This document shows, piece by piece, positions 37,031 to 50,399 of a DNA stretch of 64,000 bases. Source of the DNA: Haematobia irritans. Its lineage: Eukaryota; Arthropoda; Insecta; Diptera; Muscidae. The position numbers and the translations under genes are program-made. The number at the start of each line of letters is the position of its first letter. Positions within the stretch are counted from its first letter, which is position 1. Under the pieces are notes generated by a model. It saw only the letters and a program-made list of their open reading frames with translations. It did not search any database and was not told the origin of the DNA. The stretch is taken from NCBI RefSeq assembly GCF_050003625.1, contig NC_134400.1, forward strand, positions 46,861,096-46,925,095, written 5' to 3'.

Positions 37031-39300
37031 AGTCCAAAAGTTGAATGTTGTGTCACAGTGTTTTGCAACCTACATTTTATGACACGCAATTTATACAATA
37101 TTAAGGACAAAGAAATTTTAATTAAAAGAACATTTAAAGTCTTGGCTTTAAACATTTTCTTCTTTAAATTTAGGACACGAATCTTTAAATTCGTTAAAGT
37201 CGAATATCTTTGAAGCAAGGCAAATTTTGTTTAAATTAAAGGAAAAACAAGTAAGGAAAGTCTAAAGTCGGGCGGGGCCGACTATATTATACCCTGCACC
37301 ACTTTGTAGATCTAAATTTTCGATACCATATCACATCCGTCAAATGTGTTGGGGTCTATATATAAAGGTTTGTCCCAAATACATAGATTTAAATATCACT
37401 CGACCTGGACAGAATTTGATAGACTTCTACAAAATCTATAGACTCAAAATTTAAGTCGGCTAATGCACTAGGGTGGAACACAATGTTAGTAAACAAATAT
37501 GGGAAACATTTAAATCTGAAGCAATTTTAAGGAAACTTCGCAAAAGTTTATTTATGATATATCGCTCGATATATATGTATTATGTTAGAAGTTTACGAAA
37601 ATTAGAGTCATTTTTACAACTTTTCGACTAAGCAGTGGCGATTTTACAAGGAAAATGTTGGTATTTTTATCATTTTTGTCGAAATCAGAAAAACATATAT
37701 ATGGGATTATACAATTATTATTCGAGCTTTATGGACAGATATAGATTAAGGAACATGGTTAATAGAGCCATTGAAAAGAAAACGCCAGATACAAATCTAT
37801 ACACGCCTGGACTGTACATGTTTCGGTTCGGGCGAATGAACCTTTCCACAGCCTTTAGTATAGATCTGGCTGGGAGAGATAACTCAATTTTGGGCCCTTT
37901 ATGCTAACTCCTTATGGAGAAAACATTTGTTTGTGGAGCTATATCTAAATCTAAACCGATTTCAACCAAATTTGGCACGCATAGCTACAATGCTAATTCC
38001 ACTCCCTGTGCAAAATTTCAACTAAATCTGAGCAAAAAATTGGCCTCTGAGGTCATATGAGTGTAAATCGGGCGAAAGCTATATATGGGAGATATATCTA
38101 AATCTGAACCGATTTCAACCAAATTTGGCACGCATAGCTACAATGCTAATTCCACTCCCTGTGCAAAATTTCAACTAAATCTGAGCAAAAAATTGGCCTC
38201 TGAGGTCATATGAGTGTAAATCGGGCGAAAGCTATATATGGGAGATATATCTAAATCTGAACCGATTTCAACCAAATTTGGCACGCGTAGCTACAATGCT
38301 AATTCTACTCCCTGTGCAAAATTTCAATTAAATCGGAGTAAAAGATTGGCCACTGTGGTCATATGAGTGTAAATCGGGCGAACGATATATATGGGAGCTA
38401 TATCTAAATCTGAACCGATTTCAATAAAATTTGACACACTTGACTACACTACAAATTGTACTCCTAGTGCAAAATTTCAACCAAATTGGGGTAAAACTCT
38501 GGCTTCTGAGACCGTATTAGACCATATCGGGCGAAAGATATATATGGGAGCTATATCTAAATCTGAACTGATTTCAATAAAATTTGGCACACTTGACTAT
38601 AGTACTAATTGTTCTTCTTGTGGAAAATGTTAAGAAAATTAGGGTAAAACTCTGGCTTCTGGGACCATATAAGTCCATATTGGGCGAAATATATATATGG
38701 GAGCTATATCTAAATCTGAACCGATTTCTTCCAAAATAGGGTTCTATTCTGAGCCAAAACACATACTTGTGCCAAATTTGAAGTCGATTGGACTAAAACT
38801 GCGACCTAGACTTTGATTACAAAAATGTGTTCACGGACAGACTGGCATGGCTATATCGACTCGGGAGCCTACCCTGAGCATTTTTGCCAAAGACACCATG
38901 ATTCTATCTCGCCTCCTTCTGGGTGTTGCAAACATATGCACTAACTTATAATACCCTGTTCCATAGTGTGGCGCAGAGCATAAAAATGATGTAAAGAAAT
39001 AATCTTTAAATTAGCATATATATTGAATCTTAGCTTTAATAATAAAAAAGCTTCAAATATAGGCTAATACTTATTTTGAAGATTTTGCATCTTTGGTTTA
39101 GTTTTTTTTTTACCTTTGTTAGTATATCGCAAAACGAGAATGCAAATTCCATAAATGAAATCTGTAACCTAATATTAATTTTATAGAGCCTAGATTTAAA
39201 AAGATGTCCTTATTTTAAAGAAGCCGCATCTTTTGCTCGCATTCAATACAAAAATCCATAAGCGAAGGTCAAAATCTATGGATCCAAGTAAACATTTTTT
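37031..39300. repeat. N-family repeat copy interrupted by a family-A element
   Basis: 37060-37247 (TTTTGCAACCTACATTTTAT, AATATTAAGGACAAA, GGCAAATTTTG) continues after the family-A insertion at 38984 (AATAATCTTTAAATTAGC, ATTGAATCTTAG). It runs to about 39290, where ATCCAAGTAAACATTTTTTG is found. Related blocks are at 17130, 30590, 42540 (inverted) and 46430. Ends were not resolved. Confidence 0.5.
37248..38983 (-). mobile_element. HINE-like element, family A copy 3
   Basis: The left 3' end is CAAGTAAGGAAAGTC, with AGTCGGGCGGGGCCGACT and ATACCCTGCACCAC. The right 5' hairpin is ATACCCTGTTCCATAGTGTG / GCGCAGAGCATAA. The array anchors of the ATATGGGAG motif at 38090, 38243, 38396, 38549 and 38702 give four exact 153-bp periods. 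At 37705-37926 a roughly 220-bp GC-richer segment replaces array sequence and has no counterpart in the other family-A copies. Confidence 0.8.
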
Positions 39301-40707
39301 GAGTTTAATTTTTAGTCTGCAGACAGGTCTTGAGACTTCGCGGGTATGTAGAATTACAATGAAGTTTTTAAATGTTTGTGTTTTTTAAGAATTTGAAATA
39401 GAGCCATTGCTTATATAAGGTATCCTTTGGCCAAACCACAATGGAATTCTCTTTCATTATTTTTTACTATAACTCTTAATAAAAGCGAAATTAAGCTAAA
39501 TTTGAGAAAAAGAAAGCTAGCCATCTAAAAAATGTGATTTATACACTCATCTGCTTTACAAGTATGGTCCAAAAAAATTGTTTTTGGGAAACATAAAGCC
39601 TGTAACTTTTATTGCCTCTAACCAACTAGAAGGGTTAAGTGCGAATATGGGTACTGTTTTTTTCCAGAGCATATAAATCATAGCAAACTCAAGCAAAAAA
39701 TGCATAGAGTAGATTTGGTTTCTTTTTTTCGCAAAAAAAAAACAAAATCTCACCAAGTATCAACTAAGAAAAAGAAAAGATCCATGATAAATCGTGACCA
39801 TTTTTCAAATGAAATACTAACAAGAGAAATGGGGAGAAATTTCTTAGATTATTTGGTTTTCATGATAGCTAACCACCTCCCCCACCACCTTTTTCAAAGG
39901 CCTTACAATTTGATGCTGGTCCAAATCGAATGAATGCTGAATGCCAAATAAGACTTAGCACTTTAGAAGAATCCCTGACAAAATGTCCCAAATATCGACT
40001 GACTACAATCGGTCCCTGAAGGGCGGACAACAAATTTACCATATTTGCTGAATAGTTGACAAAAAAAAACTGAAATTATCTTAAAGGTTTCCAGGTTTGG
40101 CTTACATTTTTGTGGTCTTGGCCATTATTATGCTTAGGCAAATGGTTTGTTGTCGTTTTCCCAGTTATTTTTGACGTCAGAGCTTTAGAGCTGGGAGTCA
40201 TTGCAAACGGGTTTCCTTGACTTTAAACTTAATTTATAGGGTTTTTATGCTAATCTGGCTTGTTGAAGATATGCAATTCCCCCTTCTGCTATCTTTGATT
40301 TTAAATGCCACAATAGGCAAGGCGGGAGGGGATTGATTGTAGACAATGACTTACAACAGTTGCTTGATGAGCAATTTAACGGCTATTCGTCTGTAAATAG
40401 GGGAAATCACCCCTCTCTGCCGTTCACATCAGATGGCGTCAATACCAATCACCAGGGTTAAAAGTAGGTGTTGTGGAAATAAATTTCGTATTTTTTGTGA
40501 TAGACCATAAAATAAAATTTCATTATTATTTCCCATTATGATTAGTGGTAGGTGGTCCAGTAAAGCCCAATGGAACATAGGGTTATTATTCTAATCTGTG
40601 AAAAAGGTTATTTCTATACAATTCATAATAGTGGATTTTTAATGAAAAAAGCTTGCAAAAATTGCGAATACACAATGCAAAAGCCTCTAAGCTATATAAA
40701 TCAATAA
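38984..40707. other. N-family tail and unassigned sequence
   Basis: The first 300 bases belong to family N. 39300-40707 shows no gene or element ends. 40100-40480 is of mixed composition like unique DNA. Confidence 0.3.
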
Positions 40708-41281
40708 CCCAGCAAAAAAAGCGTCGCCAAAAAAGTAATGAAAATGTTCTTTTTGGATCCGGAAGTGGTGCAAAATTGACGCAGAAGCGATGAATTTAAC
40801 ATGGGCTTGTCATAGGACGGAAGTCCTCCATTTCAACAGTCGTTGCACTGATTTTGCATCACTTCTTTAGGTGTGAACCGAATTCAATGTTTTGGATGTA
40901 AATAAAAAAATTCTGTGATATTTTGTCAAATAAATAATTTTTATAATTTTTTATAATTTTTAATGGATTCTAACACTTGTTGGAAACGTTTGACCTCAAA
41001 TATTTTCAATAATTCACAATTTTTCCAGATTGGATTTAGCATTTTTGTCAACAAAATTTAAATGATTTGTACCATTTTATGAATTCTTACTCTGTTTTTA
41101 ACCTATTTGAAACAAAAAAAGTTAAAATTATCCATTAAAAGTATTAAAAAACCAAGTTATAAAAAATTGAATTAAAAGAACTTCCTGGGTAGTTAAAATA
41201 AAGAACATCATTGGGAGTTCATCTTCTGGAAGTGCTTTTAAAGTTGTGCCTTTGGAAGAACTTCCAAATTTTTTTGCTGGG
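40708..41281. mobile_element. S-family MITE copy 1 (CCCAGCAAAAAA ends)
   Basis: 574 bp with inverted ends CCCAGCAAAAAAA / TTTTTTTGCTGGG, flanked by AA at 40706-40707 and 41282-41283, a 2-bp target duplication. Starts CCCAGCAAAAAAAGCGTCGC and ends GAAGAACTTCCAAATT plus the terminal repeat. The interior is AT-rich and non-coding. Copies S2, S3 and S4 are at 41468, 56289 and 63058. Confidence 0.85.
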
Positions 41282-41467
41282 AATATACGTCCGATAGAAG
41301 CTTTGAATTTAATCTAATTTATTTTGATTAATTTTATTTAAAACTCCATTCTACTAAGTTAGTTATAGTTTTTTAGATAAAATAAATAATCAAATTCATT
41401 TTCATAAAATTAATTTAATTTATCTTAATTTTATGTATTTTGCTCTACTCTTTTAATTATTAAATAT

Positions 41468-42041
41468 CCCAGCAAAAAAAGCGTCGCCAAAAAAGTAGTG
41501 AAAATGTCCTTTTTGGATCCAGAAGTGGTGCACAATTGGCGCAGAAGCGATGAATTTAACACGGGCTTGTCATAGGATGGATGTCCACCATTTTAAATGC
41601 CGTTGCACTGAATTTGCACCACTTCTTAAGGTGTGATCCGAATTCAGTGTTTTGGATATAATTTAAAAAAAAATTTGCAATAATTTGCCAAATAAATAAT
41701 TTTTATAATTTTTTATGATTTTTAAAGCATTGTAAAGCTTGTCTGAAACGTTTGACATCAAATATTTTCAAAAATTGGCAATTTTTCTAGAATGGATTTA
41801 GCATTTTTTTCTAAAAAAATTTAATAATTTGTACCATTTTACTAATTATTACTCGGTTTTTAACCTATGTGAAACAAAAAAAAGTGAAAATTTCCTTTCA
41901 AAAATATGAAAAAAGCAAGTTACAAAAATTGAATTAAAAGAACTTCCTGAGTAGTTAAAATAAAGAACATCTTTGGGAGAACATTTTTCGAAGTGCTTTT
42001 AAAGTTGTGCCTTTAGAAGCACTTCCAATTTTTTTGCTGGG
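41468..42041. mobile_element. S-family MITE copy 2
   Basis: Also 574 bp, in the same orientation 186 bp downstream of copy 1, with AT at 41466-41467 and 42042-42043. It is diverged from copy 1 by scattered substitutions, so these are separate insertions rather than a recent tandem copy. Confidence 0.85.
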
Positions 42042-42172
42042 ATATTATAGAGCAGGTTTACAATTCAGGCTGTCGGCCTGGTCGAGATACTAACTTATTT
42101 CATAGATACTTCTTACACTCAAGCAAATTTTACTTGGATCAAAAGAGTTTGACCTTCCTTTAAGGGGTAAGG

Positions 42173-42525
42173 GGGAGCCACCGTGGTGCAATGGTTAGCA
42201 TGCCCGCCTTGCATACACAAGGTCGTGGGTTCGATTCCTGCTACGACCGAACACCAAAAAGTTTTTCAACGGTGGATTATCCCACCTCAGTAATGCTGGT
42301 GACATTTCTGAGGGTTTCAAAGCTTCTCTAAGTGGTTTCACTGGAATGTGGAACGCCGTTCGGACTCGGCTATAAAAAGGAGGTTCCTTGTCATTGAGCT
42401 TAACATGGAATCGGGCAGCACTCAGTGATAAGAGAGAAGTTCACCACTGTGGTATCACAATGGACTGAATAGTCTAAGTGAGCTTGTTACATCGGGCTGC
42501 CACATAACCTAACCTAATCTAACCT
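42173..42525 (+). mobile_element. tRNA-derived SINE copy 2
   Basis: Same structure as the 16480 copy: GGGAGCCACCG head, TGGTGCAATGG A-box, GGTTCGATTCC B-box, and a tail of CCTAACCTAATCTAACCTAA. Direct repeat AAGGGGT is at 42162-42168 and 42526-42532. A few substitutions separate it from copy 1. Confidence 0.9.
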
Positions 42526-42529
42526 AAGG

Positions 42530-42959
42530 GGTTTGGTATTGATTGCGAGCCAAAGATGCGGTTTCTTTAAAATAAAATCATTTTTAGGGATCTAAATATT
42601 TAGCATTAAATCTAGAATCAATAATATTAAAGTTAGATCTCATTTATGGAATTGTCATTGTTGTTTGGAATATACTAATAAAGCTATTTATTTACAAACA
42701 AATGCAAGTTTAAAAATCGAAATTATAACCGATACTTCAAAGTAAAAATATTTTATTAATTAAAAAAAAAAAAAATTTAACCAAAAATACAAAATCCTCA
42801 AAAAATTTATAAAAAAGTTTTTGAAGCAAAGACTAGAAACTTTTTTCTTAGTAAAATTTCGACATTTTAAAGAAATTTGTCCTTAATATTGTGTAAATTA
42901 CATTTCCAAAAATTAAGGTTGCATAATCTTTAATAAATATTTGTTTCGGTGCCTATCAC
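42530..42959. repeat. N-family repeat fragment (inverted)
   Basis: Phrases such as GAGCCAAAGATGCGG, CTTTAAAATAA and TTTGTCCTTAATATTGTGTA match, in reverse, the N blocks at 37060-39290 and 46430. The right side abuts the satellite element. Confidence 0.5.
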
Positions 42960-45506
42960 GGTTGCCACAATTGGTAGAATTCTACCAAAAATGGTAGATT
43001 TTTTATTGTTTGGTAGATTGGTAGAATTCTTGGTTTTTAATAGATTTTGCAAAATATTCCTCTCCAACTAAGAGGCACTTCACATATTTTTTATAGAAAT
43101 AAAGTTTTCTATAGAAATAAAATTTTGAGAAAATTTTCTCTAGAAATAAAATTTCTTTAGAAATAAAATTTTTACAAAATTGTCTATAGCAATAAAATTT
43201 TGACAAAGTTTTCTATAGAAATAACATTTTGACAAAATAAAATAAAATTTTGACAAAATTTTCTATAGAAATAAAATTTTGACAAAATTTTCTATAGAAA
43301 TAAAATTTTGGCAAAATTTTCTATAGAAATAAAATTTTGACAAAATTTTCTTTAGAAATAAAATTTCGAGAAAATTTTCTATAGAAATAAAATTTCGATA
43401 AAATTTTCTATAGAAATAAAATTTTGACAAAATGTTCTATAGAAATAAAATTTTGACAAAACTTTCTATAGAAATAAAAGTTTGACAAAATTTTCTATAG
43501 AAATAAAATTTTGACAAAGTTTTCTATAGAAATAAAATTTTGACAAAATAAAATAAAATTTAGAAATAAAATTTTGAAAAAATTTTCTATAGAAATAAAA
43601 TTTTGACAAAATTTTCTAGAGAAACAAAGTTTTGACAAAACTTTCTATAGAAATACAATTTTGAGAAAATTTTCCATAGAAATAAAGTTTCGAGAAAATT
43701 TTCTATAGAAATAAAATTTTGACAAAATGTTCTATAGAAATACAATTTTGACAAAATTTTCTAAAAGAATAAAATCTTGAGAAAATGTTCTATAGAAATA
43801 AAATTTTGACAAAATGTTCTATAGAAATAAAGTTTTGACAAAATGTTCCATAGAAATAAAATTTTGACAAAATTTTCTATAGAAATAAAATTTTGACAAC
43901 ATTTTCTATAGAAATAAAGTTTTGACAAAATGTTCCATAGAAATAAAAATTTGCCAAAATTTTCTATAGAAATAAAATTTTGACAACATTTTCTATAGAA
44001 ATAAAATTTTGACAAAATTTTCTATAGATATAAAGTTTTGACAAAATGTTCCATAGAAATAAAATTTTGACAAAATAAAATAAAATTTAGAAATAAAATT
44101 TTGACAAAATTTTCTATAGAAATAAAATTTTGAAAAAAATTTTCTATAGAAACAAAATGTTGACAAAACTTTCTAAAGAAATACAATTTTGAGAAAATTT
44201 TCCATAGAAATAAAATTTCGAGAAAATTTTCTATAGAAATAAAATTTTGACAAAATGTTCTATAGAAATACAATTTTGACAAAATTTTCTATAGAAATAA
44301 AATCTTGAGAAAGTGTTCTACAGAAATAAAATTTTGACAAAATGTTCTATAGAAATAAAATTTTGACAAAATAAAATAAAATTTAGAAATAAAATTTTGA
44401 CAAAATTTTCTATAGAAATAAAATTTTGACAACATTTTCTATAGAAATAAAATTTTGACAAAATGTTCTATAGAAATAAAATTTTGACAAAATTTTCTAT
44501 AGAAATAAAATTTAGACAAAATTTGCTATAGAAATAAAATTTTGACAAAATTTTCTATAGAAATAACATTTTGACAAAACTTTCTATAGGAATACAATTT
44601 TGAGAAAATTTTCCATAGAAATAAAATTTCGAGAAAATTTTCTATAGAAATAAAATTTTGAAAAAAATTTTCTATAGAAATAAAATTTTGACAAAATGTT
44701 CTATAGAAATAAAGTTTTGACAAAATGTTCCATAGAAATAAAATTTTGACAAAATTTTCTATAGAAATAAAATTTTGACAACATTTTCTATAGAAATAAA
44801 ATTTTGACAAAATGTTCTATAGAAATAAAATTTTGACAAAACTTTCTATAGAAATAAAATTTAGACAAAATTTTCTATAGAAATAAAATTTTGACAAAAT
44901 TTTCTATAGAAATAACATTTTGACAAAACTTTCTATAGGAATACAATTTTGAGAAAATTTTCCATAGAAATAAAATTTCGAGAAAATTTTCTATAGAAAT
45001 AAAATTTCGAGAAAATTTTCTATAGAAATAAAATTTTGAAAAAATTTTCTATAGAAATAACATTTTGACAAAATGTTCTATAGAAATAAAGTTTTGACAA
45101 AATGTTCCATAGAAATAAAATTTTGACATTTTCTATAGAAATAAAATTTTGACAAAACTTTCTATAGAAATAAAATTTTGACAAAACTTTCTATAGAAAT
45201 AAAATGTTGACAAAATTTTCTATAGAATCAAATTTTGACAAAACTGTCTATAGAATTAAATTTTGACAAAACTTTCTATAGAAATAAAATTTTGAGAAAA
45301 TTTTCCATAGAAACAAAATTTCGAGAAAATTTTCTATAGAAATAAAATTTTGAAAAAATTTTCTATAGAAATAAAATTTTGACAAAATGTTCTATAGAAA
45401 TAAAAATGGACAAATTTTTCTATAGAAATAAAGTTTTTGTTTGGTAGTTTTTGTGGTAAGATTTTCTTAAAATGTTGGTAGCTTATTTTTGGCTCGAGTA
45501 GCAACC
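42960..45506. mobile_element. Non-autonomous element filled with a 29-bp satellite
   Basis: The left end GGTTGCCACAATTGG is followed by the palindrome GGTAGAATTCTACC. The right end is GGCTCGAGTAGCAACC, so GGTTGCYAC is inverted at the two ends. Between about 43085 and 45430 run some 80 units of a 29-bp repeat with consensus TTTCTATAGAAATAAAATTT plus TGACAAAAT. TTTCTATAGAAA is itself a perfect 12-bp palindrome. Variant units containing AAAATAAAATAAAATTTAGA recur at about 43230, 43545, 44075 and 44370, suggesting higher-order repeats. Partial copies lie at 17440-17600 and 29975-30180. No target duplication is evident and no transposase is present. Repeated FYFYRK-like frames are artefacts. Confidence 0.85.
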
Positions 45507-46970
45507 ATGTTGCCTATGCTAATCTCTATCAGTTGTTTTATTCTTGGGTCACATCATTTAATGAAGATGTGCAAGCAGTTAATATTTACAAAATTTTTAA
45601 AAATCAATAGCATGTAAGAATAGCAACTCAAAAAAAAAAACTTTGCAGCTGTTTTAAGCCATTTTTGCGTTTTATTGGGTTTCAATAGTTTCATTTGGAG
45701 CCAAAAGCTCTTCTAAGTCTGGGTATGTCCTCCTCTTGCCCTCCTCTACAAACAATAGTTCAGTGATTAAGATGGTTTTGCGAATGAACAAACAATCACT
45801 CGGAACAACCTATAATCACCTTTCGCATGTTTTCTGTTTAAGAACTATTCTTTGGCTTATGAAAATAAAATCTCAGGATTTCTTTTCTTTTTGTTTGGAT
45901 TTTGAGCAAACTTAATTAAGATTTTCAAAAGGTGAATTGAGGTCTTTTACACACATATCTTGAACAATGATGATTGTTTTTTGATATCGTAATCTCTCCC
46001 CCATTCCAAGTCGACACATTTTTTTAAATTCGCATTGGCTTTCAAGAACCCGCAGCACCTTTAATTGCGTCTAGACAGACAAATCGTATTGAATTCGTTG
46101 TTTTTGTTTGTTTTTGTTTTTGTAATTTTTTAAACCCTAATTACCAGAAGAACAAAATGTCAGTAAATAGACTTTTATGTCATTTGAAGATATATGAAAA
46201 TATATTGAATTTTTCCAGAAAAAATACTACTCAATGATTTAATCTTCAATAACCAAACTGTGAATTTCTGATGGGATAGAAACAATCACTTTCAGATGCC
46301 TGGGATGAAACATCTCAACTCCCATAGACGTTTTTAAAAGTTTAGAAGGGGAGGTCCCTCTTCCCCTTGCAAAAAAAAATTGATATAATATACTAGAAAA
46401 AATAATGACCTAATATGAACGATTCTGCAACCTAAATTTAAAGACATTTTACACAGTATTATGGACAATTTTATTTAAAATAAATGAATGAATCAATAAA
46501 AGGAAGTTCATAATCTTTGATTTCGGATACAAATCTGTGAAATTTGCCCCCTTCGTTAAAGTCGTTTATCTTTCGAGTAAGCCAAATTTTCCTTAAAGTA
46601 CAGAAAAACATTTTTGACTTAATGAAATAATCTTCAAGTTAATAGTGATATTGAATATGTCAATTAAATATTAATTAGCTTAATCTATAAACTAATACAT
46701 ATTTTGAGGATCTTTGCTTTACGATTTTCTTTTAAATTAGGTAAACACTGTTAACTTGAAGAATATGTTATAATTTCGATTTTTAAATTAAATTTCGGTT
46801 TTGTTAAAATATTACAAAAAGAGAACGTCAAGCATATAACATAAATAATATCTGTGGCCTAATTTAATTTTATACGGCTTGGAAGTTATTTTGAAGTGAT
46901 ATATAAAAATCGTTTGTTTTATGCAGTTTTCACAACAAATTTAAATTTTCTGAATTTTCTTGTATATACA
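45507..46970. other. Unassigned sequence ending in an N-family fragment
   Basis: 45510-46400 appears to be unique AT-rich DNA with no convincing gene. 46430-46960 matches repeat family N (TTCTGCAACCTAAATTTA, ATTATGGACAATTTT, CCAAATTTTCCTTAAAGTA). Confidence 0.35.
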
Positions 46971-48015
46971 CACTGAAAAAAAGTGAACCCACCAGGAAAA
47001 AAATGTTAGTTAATTTTAGAAAAATTAGATTAATTTTAGAAAATTTTAACTAAACTGTATTTCAAACGCAGATGTCATGCCGATTTCACAAAAATAAGTA
47101 AATAATTTTCGACAAATTCAAGAAAATTTTTTAGTCAAAAAAATTAATTTTCACTTATCGTAAAAAATTGTACTTTGAAGAGTTCAAAACTGCAAGAATG
47201 TCTTTAGTGCCATACGAAGTTCAAGATGGGCGCATTTTTGGTAAAATTAAAAAAATTTAAGAGATTCTGAGCTATTTTGTGGGAGACACGATTATCGAAA
47301 TGTCGATTTCCGACTATATAAAGTATATATATTCTTGATCGGGGAGAAATTCTAAGACGATATAACCATGTCCGCCTGTCTGTCTGTCTGTTGTAATCAC
47401 GCTACAGTCTTCAATAATGAAGCACTCGTACTGAAATTTTGCACAAACTCGTATTTTGTCTGCAGGCAAGTTCGAAGATTGGCTTTATATGGCCATATAA
47501 ACCGACCTCCAGATTTGGGATCTTGGGCTTATAGAAATCGTAGTTTTTATCCAATTTGCCTGAAATTGGAAATCTAGATGTATTTTCGGACCATACAGAG
47601 GTGTGCCAAAAATTGTGAGTATCGGCCCATGTTATGGTATAGCCCCATATAGACCGATCTCCCGATTTTACTTCTTGGGCTTCTAGAATCCGCAGTTTTT
47701 ATTAAATTTGCCTGAAATTGGAAACCTAGAGGTATTTTTGAACCATAAAGAGGTGTGCCGAAAATGATGAGTATCGGTCCATGTTTTGGTATAGCCCCCA
47801 TATAGACCGATTTTTATCCAATTTGCCTGAAATTGGAAATCTAGAGGTATTTTCCGACCATAAAGAGTGCAAGTGTGCAAAAAAAATTGTGAGTACCGGC
47901 CCATGTTTTGGTATAGGTCCCATATAGACCGATCTCCCGATTTTACTTTTTGGGCTTCTAGAATCCTGCAATTTTTATTCAATTTATCTGAAATTGGATA
48001 TCTAGAGGTGTGCCA

Positions 48016-49507
48016 AATTGTTGTTGTTGTTGTAACAGTTTATTGTGATCTCATCCATTTCATGTTATACGCTTGGTACATCAGCTTGTTGGCAGATCAA
48101 GGAACTCTGCGACTAAGGTGGGGTGTGTCCAGAGTGATCTGGTGGTAAGTCGGGTTGGTTTGGCTGGGCAAGAGAAAAGATGACGCGTGTCGTGTGGCCC
48201 TTGGTTGCAAATTGGACAAACGTCAGCTACGCTGCTATCAATCACCGATAAGTAGGAATTGAGGCGGCTGCACTTGCCTGATCTTAATTGGGCCAAAACT
48301 ACCCTAGTCTGCCGTGGGAGGTCTCTTTCCTCCGGTGCTATGGGCGGTGGTCGGACTCCAAGAACAGGATTAACCTTGTAGCTTCTCACCGCTTCAGCTA
48401 CAGTATTCTCATGAATCCTGTTCAAACCTGCCTGGTACGCTGCTTGATCTAGAGGCTCTCTTTTATAGCGCTGGATCTCGCGCTCTAGATTATGTATATC
48501 AACCCTTACGTTCCTGGGTGGTGGTTGTGTATCCATAAGATGGTGGTTTGGATGATTACTGCGATAACAACCCAGGAGATACTGCTTTGACAACATGTAG
48601 TTGTGTCTTCGCACAGGGATGATCTTTGTCTCCACATAAAGGTGATCCAGGTGTGTGCTGCGGAGACACCCAGTCGCAGTTCTAAGAGCAGCGTTCTGGC
48701 AGGTTTGTATGTTATTCCACTGCGTATCACTGGTCTGCGGTGTCCACACTGGCGCTGCATAGTTTACCACTGATCGGCCAATTGCCTTATAAGTAGTTAG
48801 CAAGGTTTCTTTGTCCGCACCCCAAGTACTGCCGGCAAGTGACTTGAGGACCTTGTTTCTACAACGGAGCTTATTAAAAATTGCAGTGGCATGGGCAGAT
48901 GACCTAAAAAGGCTGTCGAATGTGACCCCAAGAATCTTGGGGTAATTTGTGGTCGGAATTATTACTCCATCGACTCTGATATTCAACTGCCTGCGCACTT
49001 CTGCCGTCCATGTAGTAAATAGTGTGGCTGAGGATTTGGTGGGGGATATCCTCAGTGAAATAACTGGTAAGATTAGCTATGTAGACGTTCAACCGATCGC
49101 AAATGTCATCAACATTGGGCCCAGATGCCAAGATTGTACAGTCATCCGCATATGATACAATCTCGACGCCGTCAGGAGGGGGTGGAATCGAGGACATGTA
49201 GAGGTTAAACGGTGCCGGAGATATCATCCCACCTTGGGGAACTCCCCGTTTAACTCTACGCGGTCTTGCCTTTCTGTCCCTGAATTCCACGTACAACTGG
49301 CGTCCACACATATAATTCAGCACCCAACGCTTCGCTCCTGTCGGTAGGGACGTATCATCGAGAGATGTCCTCAAATAATGTGGCATGGTTGACCGTATCG
49401 AATGCGCCACGAGGACCGTCCTATGACACGGCCTGGGCTGGTTAAGTCCCTTATTAATATGTGTCGAAATGGCATGTTAGGCTGTTGTCGTACTATGTAC
49501 CTTACGG
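48016..49507 (-). pseudogene. 5'-truncated non-LTR retrotransposon, reverse transcriptase and C-terminus
   Basis: Reads right to left. RT motifs: AFDTVNHATL near 49390-49420, RGVPQGGMISP near 49220-49245, and YADD at 49141-49152 (the catalytic aspartates of polymerase motif C). Then TKSSATLFTTW and ILGVTFDSLF, and a C-terminal region ending with a CPICNQGPHDTRHLFSC zinc-knuckle-like motif near 48165-48215 and SLWTHP. A 305-codon frame at 48081-48998 covers the C-terminal part. Two frameshifts (near 49380 and 49050) and loss of endonuclease and ORF1 make it dead. The 3' tail is a short (CAA)n. It resembles the jockey/I group, but the clade is not assigned. It has integrated within family-C monomers. 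Confidence 0.85.
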
Positions 49508-50399
49508 TACATTGTGAGTATCGGCCCATGTTTTGATATAGCTCATATAGACCGAAATCTTGAGGTATTTTAGGACCATAAAGAGGTGTGCCGAAAATGA
49601 TGAGTATCGGTCCATGTTTTTATATAGCCCATATAGACCGATATCCCGATTTTACTTGTTGGGCTTCTAGAATCCGAAGCTTTTATCCAATTTGCCTGAA
49701 ATTGGAAATCTACAGATATTTTCGGGTCATAAAGAGGTGTGCCGAAAACGGTGAGTATCGGTCCATATTTTAGTATAGCCCCCATAAAAACGAACGGCGC
49801 ACTGATCATGAAAATTGCTTGAAACTCAATGTAAAATTTCTAGATTTTATTTCTCGGGTGAAAATCTACAGATTTAAGATTTCAAATCAAGACGTTATTT
49901 TATAATTTTCTTGCACACTTACAAGAGATGTTAATGGTTCCTCTAAAACTCAAATGGTTCTTATAAATCCAGAATATGATATAGTTTTCATAGGTAAAAT
50001 CTTTAAATTTATCTTCGTGAAGTGTACTGGTTGAACTGCTCTGCTTGATCTGTCCTCCAACCCCCCTGAAATTTCAAAGGAAACCCTAAATATTATTTGA
50101 ATCATGGTGGTGGGTATTTAAGATTCGGCCCGGCCGAACTTACTGCTGTAACAGGCTGGCTGATAAGTCCCCGGTCTGACACATATACGGCGTCGCTAGT
50201 ATTAAATTATTTTTATATAGTACAAACCAGGGATCCGGAGCGGTCCATTTTTTTCGCTCCGCTCCGCTCCGCTCCCGCTCCGGAGAAAAAAAAACCGCTC
50301 CGCTCCGAGAAAAAAAAATCGCTCCGCTCCGCTCCTCTTCGAGAAAATTATAGTACAAACATTGTTTATTTGTTCAATTGAGTTTTATTTTATTTAGAA

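Noticed and set aside
43003..45000. CRISPR-like array of 29-bp repeats
   Set aside because: Units are contiguous with no unique spacers, the repeats are degenerate, and the context is a eukaryotic transposon-rich genome.
48081..48998. Host gene encoding a 305-residue protein
   Set aside because: The sequence is the C-terminal part of a non-LTR retrotransposon RT with YADD upstream in another frame.
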